NCBI RefSeq assembly: GCF_022539315.1
Contig: NC_066322.1
Coordinates: forward strand, 16,998,765 to 17,062,764
Length of the DNA stretch: 64,000 nt
Source of the DNA: Serinus canaria
Lineage: Eukaryota > Chordata > Aves > Passeriformes > Fringillidae
Reading direction: 5' to 3'
A program made the translations under genes and the position numbers. The first letter of the stretch is position 1. Each line of letters starts with the position of its first letter. This document shows, in pieces, positions 13,401 to 28,400 of the stretch. The notes under the pieces were generated by a model that was not told the origin of the DNA, did no database searches, and worked only from the letters and a program-made list of their open reading frames with translations.

Positions 13401-16400
13401 GCCAACCTGCCTTACTAGGTCAAAGATCACTTAATTAACTGCCTGGATTAGTCACAGATGTTTTCTGTAAGAGGTATTGCACTGCTCATTGATTTTACAG
13501 AACTGAGAGGTGGTGTCACTTGCAATTTACAATGCCTTATTACTACACTTTTCTGAAATCTTCCAAAGTAGAGTGATGTAGAACTGTTTGCTTATAATAA
13601 CTTGTTAGTTTTCCGTCTTACTTCCTTGGAGTAAAACATGGAGAAAAATACATTGGTTCTTTTTCAAAGCTGCTTCAGAAAGTCTGTTTCCTTACAAAAG
13701 CTTTGTGTCCTCTTGGAAGGGGGGAAGTTGTGGTATCTAAATAGAATTATGAGTTCAATTGTAGTATTTGGGGTTTTTTAGAGTAATGAGAAGTTCTTTG
13801 AGAAACTACATAATGCAGGAAAAAAAAGTCTGTTTTTCCCTTTCCCTAATCTTGCCTCAAACAAGAAGTTAGAGAATATTTGCTTAAGATTTGATTGCTT
13901 CAGAATTAAAACCTTAAGGGGTGTTACATAAAGGAATTGGATATTTTTCATTACCTCTCTAATAAGAATTTTTCCTTAGTATCCATGTCGTTTAAAATAA
14001 AGTACTTACACAAGTAGACAATGAGCTTGGCTTACTTGCAAAAAGAAGATATTTACGTCATACAACTTTCTGCTGGAAGGAGGGACTGAAAGAAGTAATA
14101 GAAGGTAGTTAGGGTAAAGAGTTTGAAACTGCAAGGGAAAGGGAATAAATAGTTTAGAGTAATAGGAAGGCATTTGTAATGAATGGGAAGGTGACAACAT
14201 AGTTTAGAATCTGCGTGTAGGGCCTTTCCTATCACCTAGCTGCATTCATTAGAATCCAAGAAGATGCTAAGATGTGGACACAATTTAATATAAACTGAAC
14301 TTCTGAAACCCCTGTGATGGCATCCCACCTCTGGGGAAAAATGAATAAAATAAGGATAGTGCATGCGTGGGGCCTTAGAGGTTAGGCAAGCCTAAAGTGA
14401 GGGGGAAAGCTCATGGAGTGGAAGGAGACCGAGTTGCAGACAGTGTCTGTCAAATAGGGTCAGTGTAGAGTCAGTCACTGTATGCAACTGAATGTGTTCA
14501 GTTCATCTTGGGTGACACTTAACCTATGCTCCTGCCTTTCACTGTGCTCCTCAGCCATTGCCTGCTGACAGAGTGGCAGCACATGTCACTCGCTCAGTAA
14601 ATGTCACTGCTTGTGTCCTCGGCTGTGCAGCCTGTGAACATGCCATGGCAGTGATAGTATTGCAGTCAGAGGTGACAGACACGTGTCCAGATGTTCAGAG
14701 GTGCTTTCAAACATAAAATAGGAGTTTAGGTATAGCAAGTGGTAGTTGTAGCTTGAAGCAGATGGTGCATTTTTATTCCATTAGTGTATATTTAGAATGT
14801 TCTTCTCTCTTGTTAGTTTGTGTAATTTCTCTAGATTCTGAATGTGCTTGGGTGGGCTTTGCTAGTGTACTTCAAATGGAGGGACCTGTTCTAGTTGAGT
14901 AACTTTATAGGAAGGGTGAAATTACATTGCTGCAGATTATTAGACTGCTTTTGTGTATGTAAAAGCCTTAAAGGGAACTTGTGTTACATGGAGGAAAGGT
15001 GGCAGTTAACAAAAACAATTTTTTGCTAACTACAGTGAAGTAAATTTATCCAGATGTGTATGTGACTGTCCAGTCTACTGCTTGCAGTAAGTGCCTATTG
15101 TTGAGGGAAAAAAAGAAAGACTAAATATGCAGATAGGATTAGTGGAAAATAAACTGAAAATGAAATCTTGTAGAAAAACCTGCCTGGGGCTCAGGAAACC
15201 TTTATTCAGCTGGAGGGTATGGAGACAGGAGAAACCAGATGACTCAGCCCTAATCCTCGTTTAGACTGCCTTTGTTTGGGGCCTGGCTAGCTAATTAGTG
15301 GTTTCTCTCTTAATTAAGTTGCATAAAATGCTTGCTGTCTAAGGCAAGATCTAGTGTAAGTGTGTATGACAGTGTATAACTTTTTTTAAAAATTATTTTA
15401 AAAAATTGTTAGGAAACTTACAAGAAATCTTTTTCCACTGCTATCCATGAAGGAGATCTGCAGCCACAGCTCAGGCCCAAGCACAGCTTAAGACAAAATA
15501 AGTAGTGCTGAGGTTTTTCTTATATGTTAGATATGTTATTGAGATGCATTCTTCTACTGAAACTTAGAATTTCCTCTCCAACAGTTCTGCTTTATTTCCT
15601 TCTCATAGGTTTGTAGAAACCTTTTGAGCTTTAGCAATCAGAGCTCCCGTTTGCAGTAACACAGCTTTCTGTGACCTTCTGAGTCCCCTTCTTGCTTGCC
15701 TGAATACATTCCTCTCACATTATTTTTGGTTATGCTTCAACTTGCCACCAATCTAGAGCCAAGAAAGTTCTGTTCTTGGTTTCTATGTGTGCTCAGTGTA
15801 CTGTGTAAATGGGCATGCTTTTGGACTGTGCCCAGGCTTATGAGCAGGGTTGCTGCCCTTGACCTGAAATAACTGTACTGTTGCTCTCTGCCCCTCTGTG
15901 TGAGATAGGTACTGTGAAGCTCTGCCTGCCAGTTTTCTACACCAGACTTTTCTCACTATAGCTGTTATTTCTTCACACTGTTGCATTGCATCTTTAGTCA
16001 TTTGAATTTTATTCTCTCTTTACAATGTCTTAGTGACTCCAAAACTAACCTGGAAACTGCCCAAATAATCATGAAGTGTTGCAAAATTGTTTATTTTGTG
16101 TGATTTTTGGAAGCTGTGAAAACTCCACAGTGCCATTCCAACATGTTAGGTCTGCAGGATAAAAAGGTTGCCTAGAGGTAATAATTCTTTGAAATGCTAC
16201 ACTTAATCCTAAACCAGACACTCTTTCTTTGCTCTGTGTTGAGTAGATGCAAGTCATCCTAACTCTTTAGAAAGAAGGTAGCATGATGTGAAATTTGTAG
16301 GGTTTTTTTCAGTGAAGGACAGCATAACATTTTAAAGCCCTTACTTCCTCATAATGTGTCATTAAACAGCAAGTCTTGCTTATCACTCTCTTCATCTGCA

Positions 16401-19400
16401 ATTCCCCGTTGCGCTAAGCTCAGTGTAGATTGCTTCCTCTGAACTTTGTTCTGGATGGAGACAGGTATTTCTAAAGGCAGTAATCCTTTAACTTTTTCCT
16501 GTTTGCTAAATACCACAGAACTAGTGTGCCTGAGACCTTTCAGTAAGAAGACTCAGGCCTCTTGAAGGCTTTTTAGAGTTTCTCAAATCACTTTCTTCTT
16601 CAGTAGTGTTGAAAATGATTCTGTTTCAGTAACCAGTATTATTGCATGTTTCTTTAGAGAGAATAGCCTCACTGGTATGTAAATACAATTAAAAGAGCCA
16701 GTGCTCTGAGCAGTACTTACTTGGAGACTGGAATTGCATGATTTCTCCCTCCCCAGTGGGCTACCATACTGCCCTTGAAGTTGGATCAGCTGTCAAATGG
16801 CTGTTCAGAGTCCTGAGACTCCATTAGTTGCTTTAAAGCATCTTGCTGGTTTGAGCTGATCATGTTTCTCGGTGTAGGTGAAAGGTGGTTTGTTGTATTG
16901 CCTCCTGCCTACTGGGTAATTACTTACTTATTTGCTTCCCTTTAGAGAGTTGCTATTCAGTTACCATGCACCTATAAATGACAAGTTTGGTGTAGCTGTG
17001 TCATCCCAGGTACTGCTGATGCCTTTCTTTGCTTTTCTATCTGTGTTTGCTGTAAAAGCCCTGTGCAGTTAAATAATGGGTAACAGGCTACATCTGAAAT
17101 GCTTTTCCTGAAACTTCCTCAGGTGATGTGTGTTCCATTATACCTCTAGACTCTTTATGGTCTTAAAAAAATTTTACACATTGAATTCAGACTGCTTTGT
17201 TGAGGGCTTTGTGCTTTGAAAATATATGGTGACAAATTCCACTGGTTTTGATTCACTATTAGAAATGTTTTACTACTGTATTTTTTTCTTATTTTTTCCT
17301 ATATGTTTTCTCGACAAATCTTTTCAAAAAACTTTTCATTGTCATCCCCCCTTGTCTGTGAGGGCATGAAGGAACAATGGCTCAGTACTAGGGGAGTTAC
17401 TTGCAATGGAGAACTTGCCTGGCATGTAGCACTTACATTCCTCCACCACTGAGCCTTGTGATGCTCCAGCATTATGTAAATGAGAGGTCTGCTATAATGG
17501 AGAGCTTGAATCTATTCCAAGTGTTCAGGCTCTCTGCTGCAACCAGATAGTCTTGCTGTATTCTTGCTGACTAATTGAGAATGTTATTTAGTCTTTAAAT
17601 TCACTGAGAATGCAACCACCATTCTCACAAAGTTCTGCAGTAGAACAGTGGAGTCTGGAGTAGTGCCAATAGGTATTGGACTGGAAAGTTTTTTTTCCAG
17701 GCAGAATTATGGCAAATAAAGTGAGAGCTATGTAGGCACATTTAATTTTTTTTTTCTTCTAGATTTCATATGTAAGATTGTTTCCATTATTTTTGAAGTA
17801 TGTCTTGTTTTGAGTTTACACAAATTTTTTTAGAAAAAGAGAATGGAACACTGTTAAAGCTCTTTTTTTATTATATTTTAAATTTACAAATGCTTCATTT
17901 TAATCTTAAACTTTATAACTATAAATGCCAATTAAATGTGAGTTTATTATTTAATGTAAGATCTTGATTTCTGAGCAATCCTTTCTCTTTAATGGATAAT
18001 CAGTTTCAGCTCAGTAATTTCAGCTGCTCAATTTCTCTCAACAGCTACTGTAGGAAAAATGTATCAATAAATACATCAAAGATAGTCAACTAACTGACAG
18101 AGTAATTCTGGGCCTTATCTACCTAATAGATTACTCTATTAATATATTCACTTCTGATCCTTTTAAAGCTGAAATAGTTGTGTATTATTAGTGTTGTGGC
18201 TTCAAACACTGGCAGAACTTGAAGCATTAAAGCTTATAGGAATCATTACAGCATATATGGAAGAGCAGCATGCTTTCATCTTACATTATGACAAGTCATG
18301 AATCATCTAGAGAAATAACCACATAGTTTGATCACTACTTATTCATGCTTAAGAATACTACTTTCCTCCTACTTCCAAACCAAATGTGATTGGACTGATC
18401 CATATTCAAGTTTCGTAAAATTACAAGATGTATCAAGAAGTTTCTTGTACCAGAAATGCATTGCTCTTGCCTCACCAGGTTGTAGTCTCCAACTAGATTG
18501 TTTCTTATACTTTACACCCTGTTACCATTTCCAGGTGTTCTTCCCTCACAGCCTGATTAAATGTTACACCTCTTCTGAACTTTTATTATTTCTCCCCCAA
18601 TCTGGCCCCTGCTGCCCTTCATATTCATTCTCTTACACAAGTAGTCTTACAAGATTTTTATCTTCTCTCAGGCTTCCATCTGTTACCTTTAATTAAGTTC
18701 TTGTTGAACTGGTGGATCTCCCTTCTTGCTTTCGTGGTCTCCTCCTTCCCTTCTTTTCTCATGTTCCTCTGCTACCTTGCCTCTTTCTTTTGTAGTAATT
18801 AAGTTATTTCTTTTTATTGGTCAGTGACATTAATAGATCTTTCTAATCATCATAAATTAAAATAGGCACAGTTTCATTCTAGATGTTTTCTTGGCAGAGC
18901 TTTAAAACACAAGTGTGAAATGTTGCTGTTGATGAAGTTGTGGGATAGCTGGTTGTGTGGCAGTCTGCTCCTATTTTGGTGTTGTAGACTGAAGGAGTTT
19001 CTGTTTTCTTGAAGTGTCCAAGGTTCTGCCTTGAAAGTGTCTGAATGTTGTAGTTTTAAGGCACCCTGCTCTGAGTGTTATAATATCATGGTTAATATGG
19101 TTTCATATGGTTGGTGGCCTCTTCTAACCTACATAAATTCTCCAGACAGCTTCTTGTGGTTGTCTGATGTTTGAGTGTTCCAAAAGGAAGAAAGGAAGCT
19201 ATAACTAAAGGAAGCTATAACTGCCTTACTGTTCAGCTTTTCTTTATTAAAAGTAGAGGCAAAAGAATAGCGTTGTGCTTTTGAATGTTTGTTTAACACC
19301 AGTTGATAAATATTTTTCTACTAACTGTTTTGTTAAATGCAGAGGAAGGAAAAGAGACTAAAAACTAACTCCGCTTTTAATGGGCATCTTTGCAGGAACT

Positions 19401-22400
19401 TGATTTCACAGAAGCTGGCTTTTTTCCCCCTGTAGCACATGTTTATGAACAAATAATCTCTCTGTGTAGTAAATGTTTTATTTTTGAAGTAAAATGCAAT
19501 GCAAAACAAATCTGGTTAGCTTATGTAGATAGTGTGAAACATCAAAGTTTGGTTGCTTGGATTGCTGGATCTGCATTCTTGTAGTTTTCATTTGTGGTTA
19601 GTGGAACCATGTAGCCATGCTTGTAAAGTATGTGTGAGAAACAGAAAAACCCTTGGAGTTCATGATACAGAGCCAAGGTAAAGAAGAACTTGGAGATGAA
19701 AGGGTGAGACTTGGTTTTCCTGCATGAAACTGGTTGCTGGAATGAATGAGTAGGGTTTCACTGGCATTAAATGTGCTGTATAAAAGCAGCATGTAGTTTT
19801 GACATAGGAGGTAGCCCTCCTGTATTGCTCTGAAAGAAATAGGTAGCAATATAATCCAAAGATTTCCTCTCTGTCGTTTATGTGTAGAGATCAAGACAAA
19901 GAAAAGTGTGTTAATAACAAATAAATACTCTTTTTCTTTTCTCTGCAGTAAAAGAAGTGGAAAGCAAGCATTGCAGAATAATGAGGTAATTCTTCATGTC
20001 AAATATTCTTTAATAACTTTAAATAAACCTGATTTTTTAAAACTTTAAGTTCTATCACTGTAGTTTAATCTTGGCTACAGTGCAAGTATGTTTTGATGGA
20101 TACTTTCAGACTTGCATTGGGGAAACAAATGGAAGAATTAGGTTAATCACGAGAGGCTCCATAATGATGGGTTCTTGATGTGTACAGTGTCCTTGTATCT
20201 CTTATTGCCCTATGAATTTGTAAGGACCAGTGTTGTAAGATTTTCTGTATAGCTAGAAATGAACAGCTATGTGTAGAGTTGGCATAACTTGTGTTTATTT
20301 TTTATGTAAAAGAAAAATGGATGAAACAAGATGTTGAGTCTCACAGTTTTTAAACTAGAAACTACTTCAGACATCTGGTAGGAGGTTTGTTATTTTCCTA
20401 ATCTTTTGTGTGTCTGTTAATTCAGTTATTTGAAAGGGATATACTAAATCCCTTTAAGCTAAGATTTTTGTTTCATAGTCAAATAAAATATGACAGACCA
20501 AAAGGCGGAGTCTGTGATTCTGCTGTTACAATGGTATGAATAGATTCCATGTACTTTCATCTTTGCTGAAAACCTAAAAAAAAAGGATCGCACTGGATAA
20601 TAGAAGGGTGTATTGCAAGCATTATGTTAGCTTCTAACACATCTTGACTGTATTATCTACCATAAACAATTACCTTTTGGATAGCTATACCTATTTGTAA
20701 AAACCTTAACTATCTTTTTTTTTTTAATTCCTACCCATCTTGAATATAGTTATGCTGAATGGGACTAACAGCCTAAGGGAAAAAAACTTCTAGGCAAGAA
20801 GATACTGGAATGAATATAAGTGCAACACTGAAGTACAGAAATTGGGAGGGGCTGAATGAAGGAGAAGAACAGGTTCAACTCACATATGTTTAGTCATTTG
20901 GAAATGTAGCCATCAAGACATTGTGTTAGTAATTTCTATTACAGGAAAGCAATAATGTGTGTAGGATCATGCTTCATTAGGACTTGACAGTAGTCCTGGT
21001 TTGGATTGCTTGGATTTTTGTGTAAATAAATTTTAATTAAAGTATTGTCATCATTTACTGCATAGCATCATATTTGGCTAGAATTTTTATTTGTGTTCAC
21101 ATAGTTTTTGGAAAAAGATGGGACTATTGTTGACTTCATGCCATGAAAAACAGGTGTAGGCTTCTTCACAGAACATTTAAAGTAGATCTTTTTCAGGTTT
21201 CCTGTCTACCCTTGTAACATTGATATAGGCATTGATAGCATGGTTCACATGAGCCTTGGGTACCAAAGGTAGCAGGATTATGTTGATTAGACAGGACTTG
21301 TTCAAAGTACACATGTGCCCTTTTGGTGTGTTTTCAGGACTGAATTATTCTGTCATGTCCTTATGTGAAAGAAAAGAAACCTGGTCCATTAGCTTTTAAA
21401 AAATATTCAGGTTAGTCAGGACAGAAGATAAAGTTATGGAGTGAACAAATGAAACTGACTCAATTAAAGGTATGGGAGTGGTTTTAAGACTAGTAGATAT
21501 ACCTAAGTAGGAGTGTGTTGCACCATTTTGTAGGAGTAAAGCAATAAAAAATTCTGGTTTCACTTGAAGCAAGTTTTGGCTGTACAGTCAAAGAGTTTAA
21601 ACTATTGATTGTCTGGGCAAATAATGAAAGGCATCTTTAAAAATCGTGGCTGATGGTGTCTTTTAGAGACAAGCAATGTTAAGGAATGTTTGCATTACAA
21701 CTCACACTTGGATGTACTTTACTGCTGTGGTCTGCATTGTTTGTTTATCATCTTTAACACAGAATTGAAATGAAAAGTATTTTGTGTCATAGCAGCTACT
21801 TCTATTGCAGTTTGTTTTGATAGCTCCCAATTCCTTATTTAACTTGTCTGAACAAGTCTTAAGATGGCAGGAAATATTGCAAATTCTGCAGAAGGAAGGT
21901 AGCTGTAAAAGACTTGGGTAGGGAAAATATCACATCAACAGTTCAATAATACAAACAATTCTCACTTTTCTTGTTTTGTTCTGTGCAGCAGAAAGAGGGA
22001 AAGAAGGAGCGAGCAATGGTGGACAGAGTGTTTATTGCACGAATATGTCGAATCCTGAAAATAATGGTACCTAGAACCTTTTGCAAAGAGGTAAGCATTG
22101 CCTCCAGTAATAAATAAAGAAATAAAGCTGGAGTCAAGTCTCTTTTGAAATTACATCAGAATGTATTACTTCAGTAGGACAAAATTGTGCTATGTACTTT
22201 AAAATTGAAACATAATAATATAACAACTGAGCATAACGTAGAGTTTTATATCACTAAAGGTTCTGTGTTCAATTACAAGATAGGCTGTTTACTGTCAGCT
22301 GATAACTACTGTTGTAGCATAACTTTTAAAAGGACATCTGGATTTGTCTTGCACAAGGCAATACACTTCTGTGTGCGAATGCTTCCTGTCTTTAAATTGG

Positions 22401-25400
22401 AGGCAGTTCATTCATTATTTTGATTTAAGTTATTGTATGCTAATATGTTTTCAGCAAAGTAAGTAAATATTACATTAGCTAGGGCTGCAGGGTGGTACTT
22501 TTCTGTTTCATATAGTTAGATGATTTACTGAAAAAATCGTGAATTTTAGCCATTATTTAACTGTTAAATTTCTGTGGTTGTACTAGACAGGTTATTTGCT
22601 GCTTATTGCTGTGATGCTGGTAGTCCGAACTTACTGTGATATTTGGATGATTCAAAATGGAACAGTCATTGAAAGGTAACTATACATTTGTTATTTTTAA
22701 ACATTCTCTCATGTGTTTAACAGGGAAAGTTGTCTATCAGAATACATATTTGGACATTTTATAGCTTGCTTGTTTTAAATTGTTGGAAAACTGGTGTAGT
22801 TGCAATTTGTGGAGAGACCATTATATTTTGGTAAATATATTATTTTTTTGGTTCATCAATAAAATTATTTGATTAAATTAATATTTTAAAACTATTTATT
22901 AAATATTCACTTGGTAACATTTTGTACACTGATGACTCTAAATCTTGTTGATCTGAATGTCCAAGAAGGTACTTCAGAATAGGGGTTTTATGTCTTAGAC
23001 TTAGACATGTTGTGTGGCTATTAGGACTTTTATTTCTTCCCACTGAGCTGTTTGCTCTTTAGATTGATAAAAACAGTGCTTTTGGTCTTAATATGTTAGA
23101 AAGTAGTTTTTAGACCTCTGATTATTCTTGCTGGTCTTGTAGCTAATTGAAGCAAGTCACAATGTGTCCTGAACTGTGAATTCAAAATGATACTGTGTTT
23201 GGGGAGAGACATTTGGTGCTTTGTAGAATGGAAGGACTGCTTTGTTTCTCTTGTGAGAATCTGTGAAAGCAGAGAAGGGAAAGGACTGATATTCTGTGAC
23301 CATGAATTTTTGAGCCCTTAATGTGGGCAGTTACAGAGGAGCAGACAGGAGATAACTGCTCAGTCTGCCACTTGCCACTTAGCTTACTCCAGCGTGTCAG
23401 ACTGGATCCTAAAGCTGATGCTACAGGTTTCCATGATGATTTTGTTTTCTCTGTGTGGTCCCCTGAGAGTTTATCCACTTAAGACATGCAAGTTTATACT
23501 TTGTTGTTTCTCTTGTAACTGACTCTTTGCTGCTGGTCATTTACAGTGCTATCATTGGCCGCAGCAGAAAAGATTTCAAGAAATACTTGTTCAACTTCAT
23601 TGCTGCAATGCCTGCTGTAAGTGCTTTTCTTGTGCTGACCTATTAGTAGAACATATTTTAAATGTAAATTAAAGTGTTGAAGAAAAGATCTCAAAGGAGT
23701 GTCTTAAAACCTATGGAAATTAGTTGTTTTACGTACAGGTCTGTATGGAAACACTTTTAATTTTCTGGCTCCAGTGTGTGGGAGACTTTATTAGCATATT
23801 TCCTTATTGGTAGCAACTATTTTTTTAACAGATATTTTCAGGTTTTCAGGTTAGTTTTGTTGATGGCAATTTTGACTATAGGTTTGGGATTCTTTTGGCA
23901 CTATTGAAGATGAGGCTTTCTTTTAGACTTTAATTTTTATATTTCTTACATTTTTCACAGATTTTTTATGCTTTCTTCCATGCTTTAACTTTCCTTCAGC
24001 TTTTTGACATCTCTGCTCTGCACCAGATAGAAATAATTGTTGCTATCTGGTTTGCAATAAATTTTAAAACTCGTTGACAAATTTAAGGCAGTGGTTGTAA
24101 AATGGTGGCTCTTTTCTAGAGTATCAGAAGAGCTGAAAATATGTAATATGAATGTATTTTATCTTAAGTGGTGAGATCCACTGGGACCTGGAGACAGAAA
24201 CCTAAGCAGTGGTCCTGTAGACACTGTCTGATTGATCTTAGGTGTGTTTATGGCATTATTGACTTCAGGGGGAGAATTGATCTGTTTTAAAGTGTTTACA
24301 CAATTTATGCTGCAAATTGATCTAAGTATATTTGCTCTTGTTAGTTAAATATTATTGTCTCTTATTTTAGATCTCTTTAGTGAATAACTTCCTGAAGTAT
24401 GGTCTAAATGAGCTGAAGCTCTGCTTCAGAGTAAGGCTTACCAGATATCTCTATGAAGAATATCTTAAGTAAGTAACACCTTGTCTACAGATTTTATAAG
24501 TTGATTCAAGTAATTTTAAGTACATAGTAGAAAGGTTGCAGGGTTGCAATTAACTTGCAGTTGAGGGTGAGCGGCTTATCCAGGTTGTATATGCCATAGA
24601 TACAAAGACAGTAAAGTTGGCTCAATTGGGGGACAAAATGCACTGCACTGCTTCCATAACTGGGTCAGATTCCAAAGTGCTCCAGGTGCCTTCCTATGGT
24701 GAAGACTGAATTGGATGCATGAGCTTGAGTAGCTCCTTCTGGACTGAATTTTGGTTGTCACATGTGCCATAGTAGATTGTGTGAGGGTTTTCTGAGTTCA
24801 ATAGCAGCACAGCATGAGGCTGAGCTTCAGCTCAGACATTCTGGAGCCTAAATGCCTAAACAATCCTGCAGCATTTAATGTGGATTTAGTCAGGTAAAAG
24901 CACAAGCTACATTGACTCCATACAGTAATTTAATGTTTTCCCTACTTAGCTTCTCAGTTGTATGAAGCAAGGGTGTTCCAGTTGTTTCAGATCCCAGGTA
25001 ATTTTTTTTTTCCCCTGGCACTTAGCAATTGTTTTGTTTCAGAGCTTATACATACTACAAAATGGGAAATCTGGACAACAGAATAGCCAATCCAGATCAA
25101 CTCCTTACACAGGACGTGGAAAAATTCTGTAATAGTGTAGTGGATCTGTACTCAAACCTTAGCAAGGTAAGTCTTTTGAGAGACAACTTTGAGTAGTAGC
25201 TGTAGCCATTGAGGATGGGGGTGTCAGCTCACAACAATTACTTGGAGTATGGTACTAAAAAAATTGTTTATGATGCTATAGTGTTCCACACTCTTTGTGG
25301 CTTTCATGACCAAAGCACTGTTGCAAGTTGTTATAATTTGTATTAAATTTTTTTTTAAAGAACATACAGCATTCTTTTGCAGATGAACAGTGATGAGTTT

Positions 25401-28400
25401 GCTCTCTCAGGTAGATAGTTTTCAGAAGAGAACCAATGGCTAGCTCTCAGTTACATACAAATGTTTTTGTGTGTAGGGAGGTGTGGTTGAATAAGCTTTT
25501 CTCTGTTTCTGGTGTGAATTTTAAGGTGGTTGGGTAGTGGATGAGAATACTGTTGATATTTTTAGAATAAATTTTTTGATGCTATTTGTTTTATGCAAGC
25601 TGAGTATAAGTAAACTACAATTTACTTTGTTCAAAACCTTCTGACTACAAAACCTGTAGTTCAGCTGTTTTAGCTTTGTGAGGGAGGTTATAGAACTTTG
25701 GAATGTTCCTTCTATCAGGTACATAGCCAAATATATGGCATCATCTTTTCATTCAGTATTTCTCATAATTATTTCAGTTACATTATTATGGGTTCTAGTC
25801 CACTTTTGGTAAGTGAGCAGAGTGTCATTACAGACCTAAATTAGCAAAGTACTCTTTTCCTATGGTATGTATTTATCTGAAGATCATGATGTTTTTATGT
25901 TCAATTCTAGAGCCAGTGTTTTCAGGAAGAAGTCATGTGGTTGAGATTCGTTTTGTCTTAGCTTGTAGTTTGTAGAATAGACTAGCCAGTATTTTAGGAC
26001 AGAGCTGTAACTGTTCTTGGGGTGGTACGTGGCTTCTGGACTGTTTTATATTGCTTTTGTGTTTATGTTCTAAGGCTTTTTTCCTATGCTTCTTACAGCC
26101 CTTCTTGGATATAGTTTTGTACATCTTCAAGCTAACAAGTGCAATAGGAGCACAGGTAAATTGAGTGGGGTTTTTAGAACTATAAGCACATTTTCCCTTC
26201 TTTGTTTATAGCCTTAGACCTGTTTGGAATCTGAGGAAAATTCTAGGTCGTAGTTGTGGATTCCTACATTGTTTGAAGGGCTATACTGAAAACAGGCATT
26301 TACACTTAATGTTTTCTCTTCTTTAGTGCCCTCTATTTTGAGGCAAGCAAAATAAATACCAGTATTTTCAGGCATTTGATCAACAATTTAAAAGACCAAG
26401 AAAGTTCTTTATTTTCTTCTAGTACTTATTTAGAAATCCTATTTAGTACAAGACCCTTTTAACTGTTTATGTCTTGCATGAATTGCATTTAAAGATGAAA
26501 ATAAGTTTTCTGTTTCTGTGCAGCCTCTATGAAGGGGAACCATTTCTTGCATTGAGCTGTAAGACTCAACAAGCTGAATAATTGCAGAATTAATTCTTCA
26601 AATTAGTGAAATGATGCATTATCAAAAATGTTCAGGAGTTGAAAAGGAATAGCTGTGGGTCATGTGGTGCAAGTTTTGTTGGGACAGACTTGCAATAAGG
26701 CTTAATTAAACCTTGGTAACTATCAGTCTCAGATGTCTTTGTTCTGCTCTCTGTAGTAGTTACTGTGTGCAGTTTATGCCAAATTCAGTTTATGCCATTC
26801 CATGCTTTAGTGGTATTTAATCATCTGTCCTTCGTCTGTGGAAACTTAGGATCCAGGGCTGCTAAAGAGACCAGGACACATGTGTAGTGGACAATGGGAT
26901 TGAAATATTGACTGCTGTGTGACACTTCAGAAGTGTACAGAAAAAGAAGTAGGCAGAAAGGAGGGAGAAGAAATGAGAGGGTATCAGTAAATCATTAATG
27001 AAGTAATCTACAGCAATAGGGGACAGGTCACAGTGGGTGGTGATAAAAATCTGAATAGGAGGCTGGGGTGGGAAGGACATCTAGGGACAGGGAATTAGTA
27101 AAATGAGTAAAGTAGGATCTACAACACCAAAGAAGGTGACCTGATGGGAATTGCAAATGTAATTGAATAGGCAACATAGACACATAGGAGGTGAGAGCTA
27201 AGGGATTTGTGCTTTCTGGGCACTTTGGATACAGATACTGTCATTTGAGACCACCTAAGCTTTTACTCTTTTTTGATATTCACAGGGTCCAGCTAGCATG
27301 ATGGCGTACTTGATTATTTCAGGGTTTTTCCTTACACGCTTAAGGAGACCAATTGGCAAGATGACTATTATAGAACAAAAGTATGAAGGGGAGTACAGAT
27401 ATGTCAACTCACGGCTCATTACAAACAGGTATACACTTGCTTGGCTGCTAAGATACAAGTGACTGTACTGTGGGGTAAATGGAAGTTGTGTCTTAGAATA
27501 TACTTGGGAAGTGTGATGTTATCAGGTCTGAGCCAAGTGTTTGCATCTTTATGTACTGTAAAGTAATTTGTATATGCATTAGTCCATATAATTTGTATAT
27601 CCATAGTCAAGACTGAGTGGGGTACAATAATTCTGTGTTCTACTGTTGTGAAAAAGTACCCCTTGTTTCATAAAGTAACTGCAAGTGCTATATTCCCATA
27701 TTTTATGGCTTTTTCAAGACTGTCTTTAACAAAATGAAGTTGCATTATTTTTGTTTCTTTTTAGTGAGGAAATTGCTTTTTATAATGGAAACTTGAGAGA
27801 AAAACAGACTATTCACAAGACTTTCCGTAAACTGGTAAGCCTCTTATATTTCTTAAAACATTTTAAGCAAAACTTAATTAATTCTGTTGTGATGATTCTT
27901 GACATGTGCTCATAAAAACTGACTTACAGTGGCTTGATGTTTTTGCTGCTACTTTTATTTGATTAAAAAATTAGCTGGTACTCTATAAGCAGAACAGAAG
28001 TTTCTGTTAGAATGGCCTTTCTCTTGCCACTTAGCTCCTTGTCACCCACCACAATTATTGTTCTCACTGTTTAGTTTCATTGTAGGTTGTTTTGATCACA
28101 AATGTAAGTCTTTGCTAGCAGGGGCTCTTGTGTTTACCACACTTAGAGGCATGTAAATTTATCTGAGGTACTGAAAAATAATTTTTTGGAACCAAATATC
28201 TAATAAATGATAGTAAAACAGGTACTGGGAGAGTTTGAACTTCTTTCTTCTGTAACTTACCAGGTGGAACACTTGCATAATTTCATCCTGTTCCGGTTCT
28301 CTATGGGTTTCATTGATACTATCATTGCCAAATGTAAGTGTCTGTCAAATGCTAATGGATTCCTATAAATAAAAAAATCCAAACTTTTTACATAAGAAAT

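Noticed and set aside
19076..19146. Possible CR1 3' end (ggtggcctcttctaacct)
   Set aside because: Only a few words resemble CR1 and the terminal ttctatgatt signature is absent.
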